Assembly: GCA_017619375.1 (NCBI GenBank)
Contig: JAFZSL010000031.1
Span: 114,176 to 178,175, forward strand
DNA: 64,000 nucleotides
From: Prevotella sp.
GTDB taxonomy: Bacteria; Bacteroidota; Bacteroidia; Bacteroidales; Bacteroidaceae
Reading direction: 5' to 3'
Part shown: in pieces, positions 54,864 to 63,822 of the stretch
How positions within the stretch are numbered: position 1 is the first letter of the stretch
Layout of the letters: every line of letters begins with the position of its first letter
Program-made: the position numbers and the translations under genes
The notes under the pieces: model-generated
What the model was told of the DNA's origin: nothing
Databases searched by the model: none
Seen by the model: the letters and a program-made list of their open reading frames with translations, nothing else

Positions 54864-57731
54864 ATGAAAAGAAAAGCCATACTAACGATATTCACGCTTG
54901 CCCTGAGTTTCCTCGGCTTGCAAGCACAAGCCACCTGGGACTTCACCACCTTGAGCGATGCCGACGCCACCCTGCTGAGCGCTGACGGTACAGGCGACTG
55001 GATGAAAGACACCAACGACCGCTGGTGTTACACTGCCAAACTGACCAACTCACCCCTTGTCGCCAACGGCAGTGAACTTGCCTGGGGCAAGGACCTGCTC
55101 TTCTCCTGCAACGCCGGCGAGTCTGGCAACCTCCGCATCGACCCCAAAAAGAATCGAGGTTGGATTGGCGGTTCCGGCGTCATCACCATCCCCGGTTTGA
55201 AGCGAGGACAGACAGTGACCATCGTTTACAAGACCTCGTCAAGCAGTGAGGCCCGTGCTTTCACCCCCACCAACCTCAGCGGCACCACCGGTTTCGAAGC
55301 CTCCTTGTCGGAGCTCACCGGCAGCGGCACCGTGGCCTCTGACGGCGACGTGGTGCTCACCCCCACCGGCGCCCTCTACATCTACAGCCTCACCGTCAGC
55401 GAAGAGCCCGGCACGGAAGCCGTGGTGATTCCCGGCAACAACGCCGAGTTATACCAAGACGTGGTTAACAACGAGGTGAGCCGCAACTCCAAGGTCAACC
55501 AGATGCTGGTGGAAACCATTGACGGCAGCATCCACTACTACAACACCGACGGAATCAGCAGCGTGGACATGGACAAGACACAGAGCACCGTCGTCATCAC
55601 CTTCAAGCAAGGCGGTGCCGACACCTATTACGGAACGGTGAAAAACATCTCGTTTGCCAAGGGAGTGAACCAAGGCGAAAACGGTGACATCCACAACAAC
55701 GGCGTGACCATCACCGAAGCAAAAGGCTGGTTGGAGTCGGCCTACGTGAAATGGGAGCCATACCAAGGCGCCACCACCTACAAAGTATATATAAAAGGTG
55801 GGCAGTACAGTGACTACACCTTGCTCGACAACATGCTTGTCCGCAACTACGGCAGTTACGGACGTGCCGACATGGTAGGTCTGAAAGCCGCCACCAACTA
55901 CAGTTTCAAGGTTATGCCCGTGGTCAACGACGCAGAAGTCACCTCCGCTGCCAGTACGGCAAACAACATCACGGTGATCAATTACAACCGCGAAGGCTTC
56001 GCCCACAAGAACTGGACGAAGGGCGTGGGCGCCTACAACGACGACGGTACGTTGAAGAGCGGCGCGAGAGTGTTCTACGTCACGAAGAACACCGCCAAGA
56101 CCATCACCTGCGACGTGGTGACCGAAGACAATGGCGGCACCACGGCCTGCACGGGAATGCAAGCCATCATCGACGCCTATCAGAAAGGCCGCGACACCAC
56201 CCCCGCCACCTTCCGTCTCATCGGCAAGATCTCAGCCGACGATATGGACTCCTTCAGCAGTTCCGCAGAAGGTTTGCAAGTGAAAGGCAAGAATGCCGAC
56301 TCCGAGTTGAACATCACCATCGAGGGCATCGGCGAGGACGCCACCATCTACGGCTTCGGCATCCTCGTACGCAACGCCAAGAGCGTGGAGATGCGCAACT
56401 TCGCCGTGATGCGCTTCATGGACGATGGGCTCTCCCTCGACACCGACAACTCCAACGTGTGGATACACCACATCGACATATTCTATGGCAAGAACAAGGG
56501 TGGCGACCAAGATAAAGGCGACGGTTCCATAGACATCAAGAGCGACTCCAAGCTCGTGACCGTGGATAATTGCCACTTCTGGGATTCCGGCAAGTCGAGT
56601 CTCTGTGGCATGAAGGACGAGAGCGGCCCCAACTACATCACCTACCACCACAACTGGTTTGACCACTCCGACTCCCGCCACGCCCGTGTGCGCACGATGT
56701 CCGTTCACATCTACAACAACTACTTCGATGGCAACAGCAAATACGGTGCCGGAGCGACAACAGGCTCAAGCGTGTTTGTGGAGAACAACTACTTCCGCAA
56801 CACCAACAAGCCGATGCTCATCTCCATGCAGGGAACCGACACCAAGATGGGCACCGACGAGAGCAACGCTCCCACCTTCACCAAAGAGGATGGCGGCATC
56901 ATCAAGAGCTACGGCAATGTGTTCGCCCAGCAGGGCAACAACTTCAAGTATGTGACCTATCAGCAAAACCAGACGCATTTCGATGCCTGGGAGGCCACCT
57001 CTCGCAACGATGTCGTCCCCTCGTCGGTGAAAGCCAAGCAAGGCGGCGGCACATACAACAACTTCGACACCAACAGCAGTGTGATGTACAGCTACACTCC
57101 CGATGCTGCCGCCGACGTGCCAGCGAAGGTGGAAGGTTGGTATGGCGCCGGTCGTATGAACCATGGCGACTTCACCTACACATTCACCAACAGCACCGAC
57201 GACTCCGACTTTGAAATCATCCCTGCCTTGGAAAGTGCCATCAACAGCTACACCTCTTCATTGGTGGGCATCTTTGGCGGTGAGACCATCAGTGGCGGCG
57301 GTGGCGGCGACGATCCTGGTGACGATCCTGGTGACGACCCCAGCGGTTCCATCATCGATGCCGACATAGATTGCACATTTGCCGCCAACAACAGCTATAC
57401 GAACAGCAACGTATTCAACATTACGGGCAACACCTCCAACAGCAAAGGCACTGCCGTAGTGAACGGAGTGGAGCTGACGTGGTGCCTGAAGCTTGAGAGC
57501 ACGACGTCGGTGAAGTTCACCCTCGACAAGGCGATGACTATGACGCTTATCTTTGGCAGTCAAGACACCAAATACACCATCAAGGTGGACAACACCAAGA
57601 TGACCGGAGCGAAAGACAACAGCGTGTCCACCAGCCAAGGCATATTGACAGTGGAGTTGGCTGCCGGGGAGCACACGCTGACCAAGGCCGACACGGGGAA
57701 CTTGTTCTACATCGGGTTGAAAAGCAAATAA
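54864..57731 (+). CDS. Secreted pectate lyase, PL1 family, with beta-sandwich flanking domains
   Basis: 955 residues. A signal peptide (KRKAILTIFTLALSFLGLQAQ) and an N-terminal CBM-like domain (about 20-180; WDFTTL, GSGVITIPGLKRG) come first. A fibronectin-like region (AYVKWEPYQGATTYKVYIKG) precedes the right-handed parallel beta-helix PL1 domain (about 420-790; NVWIHHIDIFYG, DGSIDIKSDSKLVTVDNCHF, YHHNWFDHSDSRHARVR). A Gly/Asp/Pro linker (GGGGGDDPGDDPGDDP) joins a C-terminal beta-sandwich. The catalytic-region RxPxxR is RHARVR here, Pro to Ala, with both arginines kept. It should cleave polygalacturonate by beta-elimination with calcium. No T9SS tail is evident. Confidence 0.9.
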   Translation: MKRKAILTIFTLALSFLGLQAQATWDFTTLSDADATLLSADGTGDWMKDTNDRWCYTAKLTNSPLVANGSELAWGKDLLFSCNAGESGNLRIDPKKNRGWIGGSGVITIPGLKRGQTVTIVYKTSSSSEARAFTPTNLSGTTGFEASLSELTGSGTVASDGDVVLTPTGALYIYSLTVSEEPGTEAVVIPGNNAELYQDVVNNEVSRNSKVNQMLVETIDGSIHYYNTDGISSVDMDKTQSTVVITFKQGGADTYYGTVKNISFAKGVNQGENGDIHNNGVTITEAKGWLESAYVKWEPYQGATTYKVYIKGGQYSDYTLLDNMLVRNYGSYGRADMVGLKAATNYSFKVMPVVNDAEVTSAASTANNITVINYNREGFAHKNWTKGVGAYNDDGTLKSGARVFYVTKNTAKTITCDVVTEDNGGTTACTGMQAIIDAYQKGRDTTPATFRLIGKISADDMDSFSSSAEGLQVKGKNADSELNITIEGIGEDATIYGFGILVRNAKSVEMRNFAVMRFMDDGLSLDTDNSNVWIHHIDIFYGKNKGGDQDKGDGSIDIKSDSKLVTVDNCHFWDSGKSSLCGMKDESGPNYITYHHNWFDHSDSRHARVRTMSVHIYNNYFDGNSKYGAGATTGSSVFVENNYFRNTNKPMLISMQGTDTKMGTDESNAPTFTKEDGGIIKSYGNVFAQQGNNFKYVTYQQNQTHFDAWEATSRNDVVPSSVKAKQGGGTYNNFDTNSSVMYSYTPDAAADVPAKVEGWYGAGRMNHGDFTYTFTNSTDDSDFEIIPALESAINSYTSSLVGIFGGETISGGGGGDDPGDDPGDDPSGSIIDADIDCTFAANNSYTNSNVFNITGNTSNSKGTAVVNGVELTWCLKLESTTSVKFTLDKAMTMTLIFGSQDTKYTIKVDNTKMTGAKDNSVSTSQGILTVELAAGEHTLTKADTGNLFYIGLKSK

Positions 57732-57767
57732 CACGGTCGGAGGCGAAGCCTCCAAATACTGAGAAAG

Positions 57768-57809
57768 CGCGTGGCTTGCTTGTGCACAGCATGCCACGCG
57801 TTTTTATTT
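57768..57809 (+). terminator. Terminator of the pectate lyase operon
   Basis: CGCGTGGC (57768-57775) and GCCACGCG (57793-57800) pair perfectly and are followed by TTTTTATTT. A second small hairpin, GGAGGCGAAGCCTCC, lies at 57739-57753 just after the stop. Confidence 0.8.
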
Positions 57810-57907
57810 AGGGCCGGGCGGAGATTCCGCCTCTGCATTCGGTGTAGAGGGAAAAATGGAGCGAAGAACGAGGAATTATCGGAATAATCGGAGTGGAATG
57901 AGGTGGA

Positions 57908-59254
57908 TTATTCCGAGAGCTCCAGTAGGAGTGCGTGGATGGTGGTTTCCGTGATGCGGAAGCGATGGTCGGGGCGCCTACCCATCACCCAGAGGATGGT
58001 GCCGGAGGCATCGGTGAGGATAAGTTGGTCACGCTTTTGGAAAAGGTCGATTTTGAGGTCGGTGAGGAAATCACTCACCAAGCGTGTTTTCCCATTCATA
58101 CCAAAAGGAGCGAACCTGTCACCCTGCACCGCCTGTCGCACATACAGGGGGAAGACCACCTTGTCGGCATCAAGTGCCACCATCAAGGGCTGTTTGGGAA
58201 GGTCGAAGGTGTTATCAATCACTTTCCGGCTGACCTTCAGTTTCTTGTTCTCAGCCAGGACATAGTTTCCTTCGATGGGGATGGTCATTGGCTTGAAAGG
58301 CGACTGCAAAGGTCTGACAAACATTCTTTCACGATGAAACGCCAACTCGTGTGAGGTGGAAGCAAAAACAGCTCCCGTTCGATGGGTCTGCATGGCCAGG
58401 AAAATGTCTGCAACGGCCGCAGGTGAGAAGCCGAAATCCTTGAGCATATAAAACAAGGTATACTCATCGGGAACCTGTCTCAAGTCATAAGCCACGACAC
58501 CCTTGCCCTGAGTCCCAACCATAGCATCCGCCACCCTCTTCGCCATCGTCTGGTCGAAGACAGCAGCCGCCTGTCTGACGCGCTCTGCCGTCATTGCGAT
58601 GGAGTCGGCCACCGATGGGTTGATGTCACGCATGAGCGGCAGGATGTTCAGCCGTATCTTGTTCCTCACCACGTCGTCCACCAGGTTGGAACTGTCAGTG
58701 ACGTAGGTCAGTCCCTTTTCCGCGAGGTAAGCCTCGATGTCGCCCCTCCCCACGCACAACAGCGGCCTTACGATATGGTCGCGCTTGGGAGCTATGCCCG
58801 CCAACCCATGGACACCCGTTCCCCTGATGAGGTTGAGCAGCACGGTTTCCACCGAATCATCCTTATGATGCGCCACCGCCACCACGTCGGCACCGATGTC
58901 GACGCGCAATCGTTCGAAATAATCATATCTGAGGAAACGTGCAGCCATCTCGATGCTCACGTGGTGGGTTTCAGCATACTCCCGTGTTGCGAAGTGGGCC
59001 ATGTGAAAAGCGACACCAAGGCCTTCGCACAGTCTACGACAAAAATCCTCATCCCTGTCGGCCTCCTCACCTCTCAAATGGAAATTGCAGTGCACCGCTT
59101 CGATAGGATACCCCAAATCGTGCAACACATATAGCAAAGCCACGCTGTCGGCCCCTCCGGAAAGAGCGACGAGCGTGGTCTTGTCACGTCCCATCAATCG
59201 ATGGTTGGCGATGAAATCCTCTACGGTTTTTTCAAGAAGGCTGTTCCGAGCCAT
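57908..59254 (-). CDS. tilS: tRNA(Ile)-lysidine synthetase
   Basis: 448 residues. The N-terminal PP-loop ATPase has SGGADS (32-37), VHCNFHLRGEEADRDE and HHKDDSVETVLLNLIRG. A C-terminal lysidine-synthetase domain follows (about 370-448; RFAPFGMNGKTRLVSDFL). It modifies C34 of the CAU-anticodon tRNA so that it reads AUA as Ile; essential. It is the last gene of a three-gene minus-strand cluster, starting 10 bp after rlmI. Confidence 0.95.
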   Translation of the reverse strand: MARNSLLEKTVEDFIANHRLMGRDKTTLVALSGGADSVALLYVLHDLGYPIEAVHCNFHLRGEEADRDEDFCRRLCEGLGVAFHMAHFATREYAETHHVSIEMAARFLRYDYFERLRVDIGADVVAVAHHKDDSVETVLLNLIRGTGVHGLAGIAPKRDHIVRPLLCVGRGDIEAYLAEKGLTYVTDSSNLVDDVVRNKIRLNILPLMRDINPSVADSIAMTAERVRQAAAVFDQTMAKRVADAMVGTQGKGVVAYDLRQVPDEYTLFYMLKDFGFSPAAVADIFLAMQTHRTGAVFASTSHELAFHRERMFVRPLQSPFKPMTIPIEGNYVLAENKKLKVSRKVIDNTFDLPKQPLMVALDADKVVFPLYVRQAVQGDRFAPFGMNGKTRLVSDFLTDLKIDLFQKRDQLILTDASGTILWVMGRRPDHRFRITETTIHALLLELSE

Positions 59255-59263
59255 GGCGGTCCC

Positions 59264-60463
59264 CTACTCCACAAACAAGACAAGTCCCTTGAGGTACTCC
59301 CCTTCAGGATGATAGATATTGACAGGATGGTCGGCCGGCTGGTGAAGTTGGTGAAGTATTCTCACCTTTCGCCTCGCCTGCGCCGCCGCGGTGAAGACGG
59401 CATTTCTGAATTGGTCCTTTGTCACCACCTGGCTGCAACTGAATGTAAAGAGCACTCCCCCTGGAAGGATGTTTTCCATTGCCTTGGTATTAAGGCGAGT
59501 GTATCCCTTGAGCGCATGATGCAACGCCCCTCTGTGCTTGGCGAATGCCGGCGGGTCGAGAATGACGAGGTCGTATCTCCCCTGCGCCTTGTCAAGGAAC
59601 TTGAAAGCGTCTTCACAGAAAGCCTCATGCCTTGTGTCGCCAGGGAAATTGAGTTCAACGTTGAGGTTGGTGAGTTCGATGGCCTTTGCGCTACTGTCCA
59701 CGGAATGCACCAATTTCGCTCCTCCCCGCATGGCATAAAAGGAGAATCCTCCCGTATAGCAACACATGTTGAGCACGCTTCTCTCCTTGGCGAACTGCTC
59801 AAGTAGACTACGGTTTTCCCTTTGGTCGATGAAGAACCCTGTTTTCTGTCCCTTGACCCAGTCGACATGGAACTTCAGTCCGTTCTCCATGGCCACGTCG
59901 CCGTCGTTTCCACCACATAGGAATCCGTTTTCTTCCCCTTCTCCTTTGAGGAAAGGCAACGTGGTCTCGCTCTTGTAATAAACATTGCGCACCTTGTCGG
60001 CCATCACCTCCACAAGGGCCTTTGCCAGTTGATGCCGGCATCGATGCATTCCCACACTGTGGGCCTGCATGACAGCCGTCTTCCCATAACAATCGATGAT
60101 GAGCCCCGGCAGGTTGTCCCCCTCTCCGTGGACGAGTCTGAATGTGTCGCCCTGTCCGTCATTGCATAGCCCCACGGCCTCTCTGACGGCGCGTGCCGAC
60201 TTCATCCTCTCGACCCAAAAATCGTGGTCGATCTCCCTTTTCTCGAAAGAGAGCACCCTCACCGCAATGGTTCCTCCTTGATAATGCCCCAAGGCGATGA
60301 AATTTCCCTCAGCATCACAGACTTCCACAAGGTCGCCGTCCGCCAACCCGGCATCCCGTCGTGCAATGGCCCCGGAAAACACCCACGGATGGTAGCGCCT
60401 CAAACTTTCATCTTTGCCTTGCTTGAGAGAAATGACAGGAAGAGAAGGATTTGTTGTTTGCAT
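59264..60463 (-). CDS. rlmI: 23S rRNA (cytosine-C5) methyltransferase RlmI-like
   Basis: About 399 residues. The N-terminal PUA domain starts KQGKDESLRRYHPWVFSGAI. A class I SAM-dependent methyltransferase domain follows, with NMCCYTGGFSFYAM as the SAM-binding motif. VILDPPAFAKHRG supplies motif IV, and the catalytic cysteine is in FSCSQVV. It likely methylates C1962 of 23S rRNA. ATG 60493 is an alternative start adding ten residues without homology support. Lies 42 bp after the exonuclease and 10 bp before tilS. Confidence 0.9.
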   Translation of the reverse strand: MQTTNPSLPVISLKQGKDESLRRYHPWVFSGAIARRDAGLADGDLVEVCDAEGNFIALGHYQGGTIAVRVLSFEKREIDHDFWVERMKSARAVREAVGLCNDGQGDTFRLVHGEGDNLPGLIIDCYGKTAVMQAHSVGMHRCRHQLAKALVEVMADKVRNVYYKSETTLPFLKGEGEENGFLCGGNDGDVAMENGLKFHVDWVKGQKTGFFIDQRENRSLLEQFAKERSVLNMCCYTGGFSFYAMRGGAKLVHSVDSSAKAIELTNLNVELNFPGDTRHEAFCEDAFKFLDKAQGRYDLVILDPPAFAKHRGALHHALKGYTRLNTKAMENILPGGVLFTFSCSQVVTKDQFRNAVFTAAAQARRKVRILHQLHQPADHPVNIYHPEGEYLKGLVLFVE

Positions 60464-60505
60464 ATTGTTGAAAATGGATTGTTTGTTATTCATGGCCGGA
60501 AATGG

Positions 60506-61147
60506 TCACGGGACATCGGGGAAAGGTGTTTCTTCGACGATATGCAGCTCGAATTCGCCCGTCTCTTTCAGTCTCACATACTCGTCGTAGAGTTTGATGC
60601 ATGCCCATGCATCAGTAGCGGCATATAATTTCTGTTTGTCCGAAAGCACGTCAGCCTCCCAATTGGAGAGTTGTTGCGTCTTGCTGATTTTCTCCCCGAA
60701 GACGTTGGCGTATAGTTTCTGCAAGCTCAAGTCCTTCACTCCCAGTTCGCTGAAATGATCCTGCAGGTCGAAGAAAGTGCCAGGCTTGAAAGTTTTCCTC
60801 CTTGAGAGTGAGCAGATGTCGTCGTGCAGCGACAATCCCACCTTTGGCACTGTCTCATCCTCCAGGAGTCTGACAATGTCTGAGGTGATTCCCGTAAGGT
60901 TGAGCCTGAAGAGGAAGCACTCCTCCCTTGATGCCACTTGGAGCAACGATACCAAGTTTTGCTTTCCCTTTTTGAAAGAAGGCCTTGTCTCCGTATCGAT
61001 GCCCAGAATGGGTTTGGACAACAAGAAATCCACCGCTCGCCTGGTTTCGTGAGGAGAGACGATAACGAAAATCCTTCCCTCGAAGACAGCCTTCGGGAGT
61101 TTGGAGATGAGCTTCTTGTCGTATGTATCGTAAAGAATTTTTTTCAT
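60506..61147 (-). CDS. 3'-5' exonuclease, RNase D-like (DEDDy)
   Basis: 213 residues with a single exonuclease domain and no HRDC domain. Metal ligands of the DEDDy family are visible: Asp and Glu in GIDTETRPSF, Asp in VGLSLHDDI, and Tyr/Asp in YAATDAWACIKLY. It would trim RNA or DNA 3' ends. First gene of the minus-strand cluster with rlmI and tilS, all linked to RNA. A possible -7 box (TATTTTTG on the minus strand, 61174-61167) precedes it. Confidence 0.88.
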   Translation of the reverse strand: MKKILYDTYDKKLISKLPKAVFEGRIFVIVSPHETRRAVDFLLSKPILGIDTETRPSFKKGKQNLVSLLQVASREECFLFRLNLTGITSDIVRLLEDETVPKVGLSLHDDICSLSRRKTFKPGTFFDLQDHFSELGVKDLSLQKLYANVFGEKISKTQQLSNWEADVLSDKQKLYAATDAWACIKLYDEYVRLKETGEFELHIVEETPFPDVP

Positions 61148-61217
61148 TGTGATTCGTTACATTTTGCAAAAATAGAAAAAAGTTGCGAAAAAAATACCTT
61201 TTCTTGAAATTTTCCAT

Positions 61218-61225
61218 TACTTTTG
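61218..61225 (+). promoter_or_regulatory. Putative -7 element of ftsK
   Basis: TACTTTTG, a perfect -7 match, lies 102 bp before ATG 61327. No clear TTTG is present at the required upstream distance. The short hairpin CCGAC...GTCGG (61275-61292) lies in the leader. Confidence 0.45.
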
Positions 61226-61326
61226 CAGATATATTAGGATAGAAATGCAGAGAAACTCTGTTTTTTATATAAAACCGACCCCATAAAGTCGGCAGAGATA
61301 AGAATTGATTGGAAAAAAATTCAGAC

Positions 61327-63816
61327 ATGTCAAACAAGAAAGCGGAAAAAAAAGAAACCTCGTTGTCGGAGAGCCTTGGCTTGGACAAATTCATGTTCAA
61401 GATCCATATCGACGAACGAATCATCTTCATTTTAGGTTTCATCTTGTTCCTCGTCGGGCTGTTCATGTTGGTGGCCTTTGTGTCCTATTTCAGCACCGGA
61501 GAGGCCGACCAGAGTTTGGTCACTTCTTTGCAGGAAGGCGAAGTGAGGAACGCCAACCAAGAGTTTCAGAACATCTGCGGCTCCATCGGAGCCATCACCT
61601 CCCATTTCATGATAGCGAGGAGTTTCGGTCTTGCCGCCTTCCTCATCCCTGTCTTCATCATCTTGGTGAGTCTGAAATGGATGCGTGCCTACAAGGACAT
61701 CAACCTGCTGAAATGTTTCTTCGGCTTGACCTTGTTGATGATTTGGTGCTCGGTGGCCTTCGCCAAGTTCCTTGCCCCGGCATTCAACAGCAGCATTTTC
61801 AACCCAGGCGGCGACCATGGGCTGTTCTGCTCCCAATACATCGAGAACATCATCGGCACTCCCGGCCTCATCGCCATCCTTGCCGCCGTGGCCATCGCCT
61901 TCCTCGTCTACGTGAGTGCTGAGACGGTGTATGCCATCCAGCACATCCTCAACCCCCTCAAGTTTTTCCAAAGCATTCCTTTCAGCATCACCAACGAGTC
62001 CAACACCCCAACTGGCGAAGCCTCAAAAGACAAGACGCTCGGCAGCATTCTGTCACCCAACACCCAGGAATACGACGACCCCACCCCCACCCAGGTGACC
62101 TTCACCAACGACGACGGTGTCAACGTGGTGAACGGGGAAACTAAGGAAGAGAAGCGGCCGGAGTTTGGCACCATCCGTCCCCGCAAGCCCAAGAAGGAAG
62201 TAGGGATGGAAATCGAGGTGGGCAAAGGCGACGAGCGTGCCACAGGCAACACCTTGGGCGAGGAGGACCCATTAAGCACACCCATCAACCCCAAGGAACC
62301 GTTCACGCGCTACCAATATCCCACGCTCGACCTTCTCAAGCACTATGAGAACGACGGCAAGCCCTACATCGACGAATCTGAGCAATTAGCCAACAAAAAC
62401 CAGATAGTGAAGGTGCTTAACAGCTTCGGTGTGCAGATTCGCGAGATCAAAGCCACCGTGGGCCCCACCATTACGCTCTATGAGATCACGCCAGCCGAAG
62501 GCGTCCGCATCTCAAAGATCCGCAACTTGCAGGACGACATCGCCCTGAGCCTTGCCGCCTTGGGCATCCGCATCATCGCCCCCATCCCCGGCAAAGGCAC
62601 CATCGGCATCGAGGTGCCCAACAAGAAGCCCAACATCGTGTCGATGCGCAGCATCCTCGACTCGAAGAAATTCCAAGAGTCCAAGATGGAACTTCCCATT
62701 GCGTTGGGCAAGACCATCACCAACGAAGTATTCATGGTGGACCTGGCCAAGATTCCCCACCTGTTGGTCGCCGGTGCCACCGGTCAAGGCAAGTCGGTGG
62801 GTCTGAATGCCATCATCACTTCCTTGCTTTACAAGAAGCACCCCAACGAATTGAAATTGGTACTCATCGACCCGAAGAAGGTGGAGTTCAGCGTCTATTC
62901 TCCCATCGCCGACCATTTCATGGCCTCCGTTGGCGATGACGACGAGGTCATCATCACCGATGTGACAAAGGTGGTGCGCACTTTGAAGAGCCTTTGCGCC
63001 TTGATGGACCACCGTTACGACATGCTGAAAATGGTGAAGGCCCGCAACATCAAGGAATACAACCAGAAATACGTCAACCACCTGCTCAACCCTGCCGAGG
63101 GTCACGAATACATGCCTTACATCGTGGTGGTCATCGACGAGTTCGGCGACCTCATCCTGACCGCCGGCAAGGAGATAGAACTTCCCATCGCCCGCATCGC
63201 CCAGTTGGCCCGTGCCGTGGGCATCCACATGGTGATAGCCACCCAACGCCCCACCACCAGCATCATCACGGGCAACATCAAGGCCAACTTCCCCGGCCGC
63301 ATGGCGTTCAAGGTGAGTGCCATGATCGACTCCCGCACCATCCTCGACCGTCCCGGTGCCAACCAATTGGTAGGTCGTGGCGACATGCTCTTCCTCAGTG
63401 GCAGCGAACCCACCCGCGTGCAGTGTGCCTTCATCGACACGCCCGAGGTGGAGACCATCAACGAATACATCAACAAGCAACCCGGCCCGACCGCACCATT
63501 GGATCTCCCAGAGCCCATCTCTGAGGAAAGCATGTCCGAAGGTGTCGGAGGCGGCATGATGGAAGGTGGTTCGAAACTCGACCCCATCATCGAGGAAGCC
63601 GCCCGCTCCATCGTGCTGACGCAACAAGGTTCCACGAGCATGATCCAACGACGCTTCTCCATCGGCTACAACCGCGCCGGCCGCTTGATGGACCAATTGG
63701 AGAAAATCGGCATCGTAGGTCCCGCACAAGGCAGCCGTCCTCGCGACGTGCTGATTCCTGACGAAAACAGCCTCAACAACCTTTTCATGAGAATGAAGGA
63801 AGAAGGGAACTTGTAG
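61327..63816 (+). CDS. ftsK: FtsK/SpoIIIE-type DNA translocase
   Basis: About 829 residues. The N-terminus has four predicted membrane segments (RIIFILGFILFLVGLFMLVA, SFGLAAFLIPVFIILVSL, CFFGLTLLMIWCSVAFA and LIAILAAVAIAFLVYV), then a Pro/Glu/Thr-rich linker (about 220-330). The motor domain has Walker A GATGQGKS, a Walker B-like YIVVVIDEFGDL and TQRPTTSIITG. A C-terminal gamma winged helix (about 770-829; RRFSIGYNRAGRLMDQLEK) reads KOPS-like sequences. It coordinates chromosome-terminus segregation with XerCD and division. ATG 61327 (MSNKK) is preferred over TTG 61309. Confidence 0.96.
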   Translation: MSNKKAEKKETSLSESLGLDKFMFKIHIDERIIFILGFILFLVGLFMLVAFVSYFSTGEADQSLVTSLQEGEVRNANQEFQNICGSIGAITSHFMIARSFGLAAFLIPVFIILVSLKWMRAYKDINLLKCFFGLTLLMIWCSVAFAKFLAPAFNSSIFNPGGDHGLFCSQYIENIIGTPGLIAILAAVAIAFLVYVSAETVYAIQHILNPLKFFQSIPFSITNESNTPTGEASKDKTLGSILSPNTQEYDDPTPTQVTFTNDDGVNVVNGETKEEKRPEFGTIRPRKPKKEVGMEIEVGKGDERATGNTLGEEDPLSTPINPKEPFTRYQYPTLDLLKHYENDGKPYIDESEQLANKNQIVKVLNSFGVQIREIKATVGPTITLYEITPAEGVRISKIRNLQDDIALSLAALGIRIIAPIPGKGTIGIEVPNKKPNIVSMRSILDSKKFQESKMELPIALGKTITNEVFMVDLAKIPHLLVAGATGQGKSVGLNAIITSLLYKKHPNELKLVLIDPKKVEFSVYSPIADHFMASVGDDDEVIITDVTKVVRTLKSLCALMDHRYDMLKMVKARNIKEYNQKYVNHLLNPAEGHEYMPYIVVVIDEFGDLILTAGKEIELPIARIAQLARAVGIHMVIATQRPTTSIITGNIKANFPGRMAFKVSAMIDSRTILDRPGANQLVGRGDMLFLSGSEPTRVQCAFIDTPEVETINEYINKQPGPTAPLDLPEPISEESMSEGVGGGMMEGGSKLDPIIEEAARSIVLTQQGSTSMIQRRFSIGYNRAGRLMDQLEKIGIVGPAQGSRPRDVLIPDENSLNNLFMRMKEEGNL

Positions 63817-63822
63817 GAAATT

